In this document: positions 1 through 5,611 of the stretch, piece after piece
Layout of the letters: each line of letters starts with the position of its first letter
Numbering within the stretch: position 1 is the stretch's first letter
From: Sphingomonadaceae bacterium
GTDB lineage: Bacteria; Pseudomonadota; Alphaproteobacteria; Sphingomonadales; Sphingomonadaceae
Reading direction: 5' to 3'
DNA: 5,756 bases
Assembly: GCA_947442095.1 (NCBI GenBank)
Contig: CANEVG010000243.1
Span: forward strand, 1 to 5,756
The notes under the pieces: model-generated
What the model was told of the DNA's origin: nothing
Databases searched by the model: none
The model's input: the letters and a program-made list of their open reading frames with translations, nothing else
Program-made: the position numbers and the translations under genes

Positions 1-291
1 GAGATCGGTGGCATCGATCATCAACAGATCCGGGTTGCCACTCTTGGCGGACAGTGCCGCGAAAATCCTGTTGAACACGCCCAGGTGGCTCCAGCGGATG
101 AGCCGGTTGTAGATTGTCTTCGGCGGCCCGTACTGCGAAGGCGCATCGCGCCACCCCAGGCCATTACGGATCACCACGATGATGCCGCTGATAAACTGGC
201 GGTCATCGACCCGGGGTACCCCATGCGTTAGCGGAAAGTGGGGCTCGATCCGGCGCATCTGCGCCTCCGACAACCAAATCAGGTCACTCAT
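1..291 (-). CDS. IS5-family transposase, N-terminal 97 residues (partial)
   Basis: Translating the minus strand from the ATG at 291-289 gives 97 residues open to the window edge. They begin MSDLIWLSEAQMRRIEPHFP and contain the N-terminal helical (DUF4096-like) region typical of IS5 transposases, with the hallmark sequence GLGWRDAP at residues 44-51 and YGPPKTIYNR at 54-63. Near the edge is the motif LLMIDATDL (89-97), where D93 matches the first acidic residue of the DDE catalytic triad; the other two would lie beyond the window. A strong GAGGAG ribosome binding site (minus strand, 305-300) sits 8 nt before the ATG and fixes the start. Transposase would cut and rejoin the element ends. Whether the full gene is intact cannot be judged from this window. 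Confidence 0.9.
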   Translation of the reverse strand, partial: MSDLIWLSEAQMRRIEPHFPLTHGVPRVDDRQFISGIIVVIRNGLGWRDAPSQYGPPKTIYNRLIRWSHLGVFNRIFAALSAKSGNPDLLMIDATDL

Positions 292-364
292 GGCAGCGTC
301 TCCTCGCGCCGCCATTGAGCCAACCGGTCGAGCCGTTCGCAAGCAATCTAATGGGTCCTGAGCC
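1..364 (-). mobile_element. IS5-family insertion sequence, 5' part only (runs off left edge)
   Basis: This stretch holds the start of an IS5-family element read on the minus strand: the transposase begins at 291 and about 70 bp of leader separate it from the element end near 362-364. The presumed terminal inverted repeat, read inward on the minus strand, begins GGCTCAGGACCCAT (364 down to 351). The other end is outside the window, so the repeat cannot be verified and the tip is uncertain by 1-2 bases. The element directly abuts the IS701-family element; the bases CTAG (364-367) lie at the junction and fit the YTAR-type target reported for some members of both families. Family assignment comes from the transposase; exact subgroup is not determined. 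Confidence 0.7.
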
Positions 365-381
365 TAGTACTACAGTTGCAT
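365..381 (+). repeat. IS701-family left terminal inverted repeat
   Basis: The sequence TAGTACTACAGTTGCAT is the exact reverse complement of 1811-1827. The match stops outward at 364 (C, versus A at 1828) and inward at 382. The tip TAGTACTA is itself palindromic. It is the presumed binding and cleavage site of the transposase. Confidence 0.92.
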
Positions 382-431
382 ATGATTTGAAAATCTGATT
401 CACTCTGCGGCGAATGGCGGAGGTTGAGATC

Positions 432-1646
432 ATGCTGGTCGGGGATTGGGCAGGTACGGTTGTTGAATGGAAGGACGCACTTGACGGTTTGCAGGCGCAG
501 ATTGGCCCTGCGCTGGGTCGGCTGGAAACGCGCACATCGGCAGGACAGTTCATCAAGGGCCTACTTTCTGGTGCGGAGCGAAAGACGGGCTGGATGCTGG
601 CGGAAGAGGCAGGTCTTGAACGGCCCTACCGCATGCAATCGTTGCTAGGGCGGAGCAGTTGGTCAGCAGACGCGCTGCTTGAACGCGTGCGTGATTTCGC
701 GATAGCTGCGTTGGGTGACGCTGGCGGCGTACTCGTTGTGGATGAGACGGGTTTTCTCAAGAAAGGAAGGCACTCGGTCGGGGTGTCACGGCAATACTCG
801 GGCACGGCGGGGCGTATCGAGAATTGCCAGGTTGGCGTGTTTCTAGGCTACGCCAGCCGCCATGGTCATACGCTGATCGACCGACGGCTCTATCTGCCCA
901 AGGCATGGACCGACGACCGCGAGCGCTGTCGCAAAGCGAGTGTGCCAGACGAGATGGCCTTCGCCACCAAACCCGCCATGGCGCGCGAGATGATTGCGGG
1001 TGCACTCGATGCGGGCCTGTCGTGTGCCTGGGTTCTGGCGGATTCGCTTTATGGATCGGATTATGCCCTGCGGCGAATGCTCGAAGAGCGCGGTCAGCCT
1101 TATGTGTTGGCAGTGCGCTCTAATCAGCATCTGCGCTTCCTGACCGAGGAAGGTCTTGTCCAGACCGACCCTGCGTGTCTCGCCAGCGAATTGGCTGGCG
1201 AGAACTGGCAAGCCCTGTCGGCTGGCGAAGGAGCGAAAGGGCCTCGATTGTATCATTGGGCGCGCATGCCGCTCAATTGGACAACACAGGACGGCTTTGA
1301 ACGTTGGCTGCTGTTCCGCCGCAGCATCCGAAACAGCGATGAAATTGCTTATTATTTTGTCCACTCCCGCCAAGGGGCCTCACTTGCCGAAATGGCTGGA
1401 GCAGCAGGCTTGCGCTGGACTATCGAGGAATGCTTCCTGCGCGCAAAGGACGATCTCGGCCTCGATCACTGCGAGGCACGATCCTGGCATGGCTGGCACC
1501 GCCACATGACGCTGGTCATGGCCGCTGCTGCATTCCTGGCCAAGATTGCTGCCGATCAGCGCCGAGCCGCCTGGATCAACACTCAACTTACTCAAGAACC
1601 TCAAGAAAAACGAAACAAAACGAGTCCGAACCAGAAAGTTGTGTGA
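432..1646 (+). CDS. IS701-family DDE transposase (C-terminal segment out of frame)
   Basis: The product (404 residues from this start) matches IS701-family transposases: it catalyses cut-and-paste movement of the surrounding element. Visible marks, numbered from the ATG at 432, are VLVVDETGFLKKG with catalytic D104, followed by the family-typical VGVSRQYSGTAGRIENCQVGVF (residues 116-137), WVLADSLYG with D204, and RWTIEECF with the acidic residue at 332 (or 333). I prefer the ATG at 432 over the in-frame ATG at 414 because GGAGG (419-423) lies 8 nt before it; the longer form would overlap that site. The frame ends at TGA 1644-1646 in a lysine/glutamine-rich tail, before the conserved family C-terminus, which continues in the -1 frame to 1822. 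The reading is thus prematurely terminated, by an indel or pending programmed slippage. Catalytic residues are all upstream of the stop. Confidence 0.85.
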   Translation: MLVGDWAGTVVEWKDALDGLQAQIGPALGRLETRTSAGQFIKGLLSGAERKTGWMLAEEAGLERPYRMQSLLGRSSWSADALLERVRDFAIAALGDAGGVLVVDETGFLKKGRHSVGVSRQYSGTAGRIENCQVGVFLGYASRHGHTLIDRRLYLPKAWTDDRERCRKASVPDEMAFATKPAMAREMIAGALDAGLSCAWVLADSLYGSDYALRRMLEERGQPYVLAVRSNQHLRFLTEEGLVQTDPACLASELAGENWQALSAGEGAKGPRLYHWARMPLNWTTQDGFERWLLFRRSIRNSDEIAYYFVHSRQGASLAEMAGAAGLRWTIEECFLRAKDDLGLDHCEARSWHGWHRHMTLVMAAAAFLAKIAADQRRAAWINTQLTQEPQEKRNKTSPNQKVV

Positions 1647-1822
1647 CACCAGTGTTCGAGCGTCCGCTCACGACACCGGAGATCTGCCGCCTCGTCGCAA
1701 AACTCGTCCTTGCAGTGCCGGTCGCACCCGCATTCATCTGGCTCTGGTCACGATGGCGACAAGCGCACCAAGCACTAGCAGCGCACTTCCATCGAAAATC
1801 ACGTCTTAAAATGCAACTGTAG
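1610..1822 (+). pseudogene. IS701 transposase C-terminal segment in the -1 frame
   Basis: In the frame one base back from the transposase, an open stretch reads FERPLTTPEICRLVAKLVLA from 1655 and continues FIWLWSRWRQAHQALAAHF before stopping at TAG 1820-1822, inside the right inverted repeat. The pattern L-T-x-P-E-[IV]-x-x-L-[LV]-x-x-L-V, followed by a W-S-x-W-R-x-x-H-Q-A motif, is as I know it the normal ending of IS701-family transposases. This shows where the protein would end if the frame were restored (about 463 residues). The frame change must fall in the overlap before 1644; A-runs at 1606-1610 and 1617-1620 are the likeliest places, by loss of one base or by -1 slippage. The exact boundary given is approximate. 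Confidence 0.72.
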
Positions 1823-1827
1823 TACTA
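1811..1827 (-). repeat. IS701-family right terminal inverted repeat
   Basis: ATGCAACTGTAGTACTA is the exact reverse complement of 365-381. The TAG at 1820-1822 inside it is the stop codon of the -1-frame transposase C-terminus, a compact arrangement common in insertion sequences. Confidence 0.92.
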
Positions 1828-1905
1828 AGCTGGATCACTCTCCTCGGGGCTAGAGGGTTGATTCTCAAACTCCTCAAATTAAGCTAGTAATATCAATTTT
1901 ATACC

Positions 1906-1919
1906 GCATGTTATCATGC
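1906..1919. repeat. Small palindrome GCATG-TTAT-CATGC
   Basis: Perfect 5-bp arms flank a 4-base TTAT centre in the non-coding region, about 130 bp before the receptor start. It could be an operator half-site pair or chance. There is no second copy in the region, and no regulator gene is in view. Confidence 0.25.
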
Positions 1920-1993
1920 AGCATTGTCCGCCTCAATTTAGATAGTTGAAGCGCTGGATAGGGTAAAATAGCCTCTCATCTACATAGAAAGCC

Positions 1994-2005
1994 AGCCGTC
2001 CGGCT
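1994..2005 (+). promoter_or_regulatory. Short GC hairpin followed by a T-rich run in the receptor leader
   Basis: AGCCG-TC-CGGCT forms a 5-bp stem (4 bp with a realistic loop) and is followed by TCATTTTTA, loosely resembling an intrinsic terminator or attenuator 43 bp before the receptor start. The stem is very short, so strong termination is unlikely; it could also end transcripts leaving the insertion sequence. Confidence 0.2.
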
Positions 2006-2035
2006 TCATTTTTAGCCAAAGAGCTGGTGCATGTA

Positions 2036-2042
2036 GGGGAGG
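2036..2042 (+). promoter_or_regulatory. Ribosome binding site GGGGAGG deciding the receptor start
   Basis: This purine-rich site lies 5 nt before the ATG at 2048. An in-frame GTG at 2027 would give seven extra residues (MHVGEVS), but its translation would run through this site and it has no comparable site of its own, so 2048 is the better start. Confidence 0.75.
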
Positions 2043-2047
2043 TCTCC

Positions 2048-4549
2048 ATGTCCGTTTTCCGGCTGCGCAATTGCGTCCGTCTTTCACGCACATCACCCAA
2101 AGCTCTTTTGCTCGCTTCGGCCTTTGGCGTGGCGCTTGGCGGTTTCTCCGGCCCTGCATTGGCCCAAGGCCCGGCCAATGCCGCTGCCGATGAAGCCGCC
2201 GATGCAACCAATGCCCCGGTCATCACCGTCACCGCCCGCAAGCAGGCGGAGACCCTTCAGGAAGTGCCGGTCGCCGTCACCGTGCTGGGCGGCGAAACGC
2301 TGCGGAGTTTTCAGGTCAACGAAGTGGCCGATGTGGTCAGCCGCGTTCCGGCGCTGAACGTTCAGGTTGGCGGATCGGGTGCGGGCGGCCAGATCACCCT
2401 GCGCGGCGTTGGCTCCACCAATATCTCGGCGGCCTTCGATTCCGCCGTGGCGTTCAACTTCGACGGGGTCACGCTCAGCACGCAGCGCCTGGTGCAGGCA
2501 GCGTTCTTCGATGTCGAGCAGATCGAAGTGCTCAAAGGCCCGCAATCGCTCTATTTTGGCCGCGCCGCTTCGGCCGGTGTGTTCTCGGTGCGCTCAGCCA
2601 ATCCGACCAAGACCTGGCAGGCTGGCGGGACCGCGTCCTATGAATTCGAGGAACGCGGGTACACGGTCGGCGGCTACGTTTCCGGCCCGCTGACCGACAC
2701 GATCGGCATCCGCGTGGCGGGGCAATATCAGGATATCAACCGGTTCGTCGAACTCGATGCCGGCGTCCCGTCCGTCTTCGCGAAATCGGGCAAGGGCATG
2801 CGCAACACGGTTGGGCGCCTCACGCTGCAATATGATGCGCCGTCGAACAATTTTTCGGCCAATCTGAAGGTCAATTATAACCACAACGACAGCGACACCC
2901 TGCTCGGGCACTCCGATGTCGATTGCGGTGCCAATGGCATTGCCGATACCGTCTCGCTGCTCGGCGGCTTCATCACCTACCCCTCAAGCGCGACCTGCAA
3001 CATCAACGACAAGTTCTATCCCACCGGCGATTCCCATTCCGCCTTGCTGGTGCCGCTCGCCGGCACGACCGGGGCCAATCGCTTCAAGGGTCGGTCCTAC
3101 AACGAGACCAAGACCTTCTTCACGCGTCTCGCCATGGATCTCAAGCTGAGCGATACGCTGACCCTGTCGAGCATCACCGGCTACGTGAACCTCAACAACG
3201 AGCACCTTGATAACTTTGACTATGTCGGCAAACGCATTGTCGGCGGGGTGACCTTGCCAGCCGGTCTGCCAGCCCCGTTCCAGGACAAGCTGGAGCAGAT
3301 CACGCAGGAACTGCGCCTTTCAACCAAGTTCAGCGGTCCGTTCAATTTCCAGATCGGCGGTTTCTGGGAAGATCGCTACATTCCGCTATCCACGTCGCAG
3401 AATGCGCTGGCCATTGCGCTGCTGGCGGGGCCTTCGCCGGGGCCAACCCCCGGAACCTCATCGACCTTCGACTGGTATGCAGAGCGCAACACCAAGGCCA
3501 ATGCCGTATCGCTCTTCGCCAGCGCATCCTACCAGCTGACCGATCAGCTCGAATTGGAAGGCGGCGTGCGCTGGACGGATGAGAAGAAGAAGGCGACGGT
3601 GGCCTTCCCCTATGTCCACGCGGCGCTGGGGGCCACGGTCTTCTCGATCCGTTCCGGCTTCACCGCGGGTCCGATCCGCTTCACCGACGACAACTGGTCG
3701 CCCGAGGTGGTGCTGCGCTACAAGCCGTCGGAAGACATCAATCTCTATGCCGCTTTCAAGACCGGTTTCAAATCGGGCGGCATTGATAACAGCGCGCTTC
3801 CCACCGGCAGCCTTGCGGGCCTCAACAGCTCCGATCCGGCCGTGCGCGCAGCCGCTGCCGCCGGTCTGATTTTCGCGTCCGAGACGGCTTCGGGCGGTGA
3901 GCTCGGCATGAAGGGGCAGTTTGCCAATCGCAGTGTCACCATCAATGCGGTGGTCTATCAGTACAAGTTCAAGAACCTGCAGGTGCAGAACCTCGATCCG
4001 ATCCTGATCCAGTTCGAGACCACCAACGCCAGCGCAGTCCGCAACCGGGGTGTGGAAGTCGATTGGTCGTGGCGCACCCCGCTGCAAGGTCTGGGGTTCT
4101 CCGGCGCAATCGGCTATCTGGACACCAAGTATACCGACACGTTCCTGACCGGCGCTTTCGTCAACGGGGTGGCGGTTGATCTCAAGGGGCGCACCGCTGC
4201 CCGCGCGCCAAAGTGGAGCGGCAATGTGGCCTTCGACTACAATATGCCGGTAGGCAGCAACCTGAAGCTGGGGCTGGGCGGCAACATCGCCTTCAGCAGC
4301 TCCTACTTTGCGGGTGCGCAGCTTTTCACCGATTATATCCAGCCCAGCTACGCCTCGTTCGACGCGCGCGTTTCGCTTGGCCACGTCAACGACAAGTTCA
4401 AGCTGTCGCTGGTCGGCGTCAACCTCACGGACAAGATCTGGGTCAACACCTCGGGTGGACGTCCGTTCCTCCCCGCGACCGGGGATGACCGAGTCGTCAC
4501 GCAGAACCGCGGGCGTCAGGTGTTTATCGAAGCCTCGTTCAAGATCTGA
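2048..4549 (+). CDS. TonB-dependent outer-membrane receptor
   Basis: The 833-residue product is a TonB-dependent receptor, a gated outer-membrane beta-barrel that imports scarce or bulky nutrients using energy from TonB-ExbB-ExbD. It starts with a Sec signal peptide: a basic N-region, hydrophobic KALLLASAFGVALGGFSG, and a likely cut after GPALA at residue 39. The mature start carries a TonB box (PVITVTARK, 57-65). The plug covers about 68-185, with LRGVGS at 118-123 and VEQIEVLKGPQSLYFGRAAS at 156-175, a variant of the common IEVLRGP-x-x-LFGR signature. Barrel strands fill the rest, with the usual INLYAAFKTGFKSGGID motif near 566-582 and ending in VFIEASFKI. Cys293 and Cys317 lie in a long loop and may form a disulfide. 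Length is usual. Substrate cannot be read from sequence; the convergent sulfatase remnant hints at a sulfated compound or glycan. Iron chelates remain possible. Confidence 0.93.
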   Translation: MSVFRLRNCVRLSRTSPKALLLASAFGVALGGFSGPALAQGPANAAADEAADATNAPVITVTARKQAETLQEVPVAVTVLGGETLRSFQVNEVADVVSRVPALNVQVGGSGAGGQITLRGVGSTNISAAFDSAVAFNFDGVTLSTQRLVQAAFFDVEQIEVLKGPQSLYFGRAASAGVFSVRSANPTKTWQAGGTASYEFEERGYTVGGYVSGPLTDTIGIRVAGQYQDINRFVELDAGVPSVFAKSGKGMRNTVGRLTLQYDAPSNNFSANLKVNYNHNDSDTLLGHSDVDCGANGIADTVSLLGGFITYPSSATCNINDKFYPTGDSHSALLVPLAGTTGANRFKGRSYNETKTFFTRLAMDLKLSDTLTLSSITGYVNLNNEHLDNFDYVGKRIVGGVTLPAGLPAPFQDKLEQITQELRLSTKFSGPFNFQIGGFWEDRYIPLSTSQNALAIALLAGPSPGPTPGTSSTFDWYAERNTKANAVSLFASASYQLTDQLELEGGVRWTDEKKKATVAFPYVHAALGATVFSIRSGFTAGPIRFTDDNWSPEVVLRYKPSEDINLYAAFKTGFKSGGIDNSALPTGSLAGLNSSDPAVRAAAAAGLIFASETASGGELGMKGQFANRSVTINAVVYQYKFKNLQVQNLDPILIQFETTNASAVRNRGVEVDWSWRTPLQGLGFSGAIGYLDTKYTDTFLTGAFVNGVAVDLKGRTAARAPKWSGNVAFDYNMPVGSNLKLGLGGNIAFSSSYFAGAQLFTDYIQPSYASFDARVSLGHVNDKFKLSLVGVNLTDKIWVNTSGGRPFLPATGDDRVVTQNRGRQVFIEASFKI

Positions 4550-4573
4550 TCGAGAGGTTTTTGCGGCCCCGTT

Positions 4574-4611
4574 GCGCCGCCGGGCAGGTCTCGAAACCTG
4601 CCCGGCGGCGC
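4574..4611. terminator. Perfect 16-bp-stem hairpin between convergent genes
   Basis: The arms GCGCCGCCGGGCAGGT (4574-4589) and ACCTGCCCGGCGGCGC (4596-4611) pair without mismatch around the loop CTCGAA. The structure lies 24 bp after the receptor stop and 34 bp after the sulfatase stop on the other strand, the place expected for a shared bidirectional terminator. No T-run follows it on either strand, so termination would be of the hairpin-only type or the structure may mainly protect 3' ends. Function is inferred from position and stem strength. Confidence 0.7.
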
Positions 4612-4645
4612 TATACTGCACCTCGCGGCCCGCACCTCCGCACGT

Positions 4646-5611
4646 TCAATCCAACCCGAAATGATCCGCTAGGTTCTTGCCCGTGATCCCGTGGGTGAAG
4701 GTCTTCGCATCCAGCGGCAGCATCCCCGCGTCCCATTCCGCCCATGCCGCCACAAGCGCCTTGAACACCTCTGGCTCGCGCGCCTTCAGATTGGCGCGTT
4801 CCATCGGATCGGCGTCAAGGTCGAACAAGTAGCTCTGGTCCTTGATCTTGAGGTACTTCCACTTCCCGCGCCGCGCCGCCTGCTGGCCGTGGTTCTTGTA
4901 GCGCCAGAACAGCATGCGTTCTGGCAGCGCGCCGCCAAGCAGGACAGGGCGAATGTCGATACCGTCGCTGGCGCGCGCGCGATCGGGCGCGGTGCCCGCC
5001 GCAGCCAGAAACGTCGGCAGCCAATCCATCGAGATCACGTGGGCATCACTGGTCGAACCCGCCTTGGTCACCCCCGGCCAGCACACGATGGCCGGGATGC
5101 GCAGGCCCCCTTCAAGCAGCTCGGTCTTGCGTCCGCTAAATGGCCAGGTGCCTGAAAACCGCTCGCCGCCGTTGTCGCTGGTGAACACCACGATGGTGTT
5201 CTTCGCCTGCCCTGAAGCCGCCAGCGCATCGAGCACGCGGCCGACCTGATAGTCCAGCCGGGTCACCATCGCCGCATAAGTCGCCAGGCTTCCGCCGTCA
5301 TAGTGCATCAGCGCGTCACCCGGGCCAGCCGCTTCAAGCCGCCGCGCTTCCGCCTCATCTCCCAGCGCTTCCCACGGCCAGTGCGGCGCGGTGAAATGCA
5401 GGCTCATGAACCACGGCTTGGGGCTTTTGGCTGCTGCGGAGATCCCGGCAATCGCGCGCTCGGCGATCATGTCGGTGAGGTAGCCGGTCTCTTCCACCGG
5501 GGTTGGCCCGTCCCACAGGTCGAGTTGACCATCGGTGCCCTTGTGCGTGTAGTAGTCCACGCCGCCGCTGCGGATGCCCCAGAAATGGTCATAGCCGCTC
5601 TGCAGCGGGTG
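4646..5611 (-). pseudogene. Sulfatase (arylsulfatase A type), N-terminally truncated
   Basis: The last 321 residues of a type I sulfatase, an enzyme that hydrolyses sulfate esters, are recognisable from HPLQSGYDHFWG at 5611 to the TGA at 4646. Counted from that His, the substrate-pocket motif FTAPHWPWE is at 73-81 (His77), the metal-binding Asp-Asn pair in TSDNGGERFSG is at 146-147, and SGRKTELLEGGLRIP with Lys162 follows. The C-terminal subdomain includes YLFDLDADPMERANL. The family's first 120-150 residues are absent: the metal-binding Asp pair, the C-x-P-x-R site converted to formylglycine, and the GKWHLG region. Catalysis is therefore not possible. Upstream of 5611 the DNA is a recombinase fragment in another frame; the frame stays open to a GTG at 5743, so a 365-residue sulfatase could be predicted, but its first ~44 residues are not sulfatase. 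The missing part may lie outside the window or be deleted. Confidence 0.85.

Larger units (their letters stand above)
365..1827 (+). mobile_element. IS701-family insertion sequence, complete length
   Basis: A single transposase gene is enclosed by perfect 17-bp inverted repeats, giving an element of about 1.46 kb, the size usual for the IS701 family. The outer 8 bases of both repeats form the palindrome TAGTACTA, so the exact tip is ambiguous. With the family's YTAR target rule the element would be 368-1824, flanked by CTAG (364-367) on the left and CTAA (1825-1828) on the right. These four-base flanks are not identical, so a clean target duplication is not seen. The left flank is an IS5-family end; the right flank is non-coding DNA ahead of a TonB-dependent receptor gene. 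The transposase is split across two frames, so present mobility is doubtful unless recoding occurs or another copy acts in trans. Confidence 0.88.
1828..2047. other. AT-richer non-coding stretch upstream of the TonB-dependent receptor
   Basis: No gene is supported here. The part from about 1861 to 1990 is clearly richer in A and T than the flanking genes. It must contain the promoter and leader of the receptor unless transcription comes from the insertion sequence, but I could not find a -35/-10 pair with acceptable spacing: a TTGAAG at 1946 and TAAAAT at 1964 are only 12 bp apart. It holds a small palindrome at 1906-1919, a short GC hairpin at 1994-2005 and the ribosome binding site at 2036-2042. 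The start of this stretch marks the IS701 insertion or recombination edge, so part of the native upstream region may have been lost. Confidence 0.6.

Noticed and set aside
843..1373. 176-codon minus-strand open frame inside the IS701 transposase
   Set aside because: It mirrors the transposase catalytic core, has no known motif and no convincing ribosome binding site.
1605..1611. Canonical -1 frameshift heptamer in the IS701 transposase
   Set aside because: The in-frame bases are GAA AAA CGA preceded by A, so the X-XXY-YYZ rule is not met; only single-tRNA slippage on AAA would be possible.
1546..1809. Second overlapping plus-strand frame at the end of the IS701 element
   Set aside because: It overlaps the same region as the -1-frame segment, but only the latter shows the conserved IS701 C-terminal pattern.
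1946..1969. Promoter TTGAAG ... TAAAAT upstream of the receptor
   Set aside because: The two hexamers are only 12 bp apart, too close for a standard sigma-70-type promoter; no better pair was found by eye.
2027..2047. GTG start for the receptor seven codons upstream
   Set aside because: The GGGGAGG site lies inside this extension and is well spaced for the ATG at 2048; the extension adds nothing to the signal peptide.
3458..4621. Long minus-strand open frame (387 codons) antisense to the receptor
   Set aside because: It lies wholly over the receptor's C-terminal half, runs through the intergenic hairpin and has no recognisable family; it is a by-product of high-GC codon use on the other strand.
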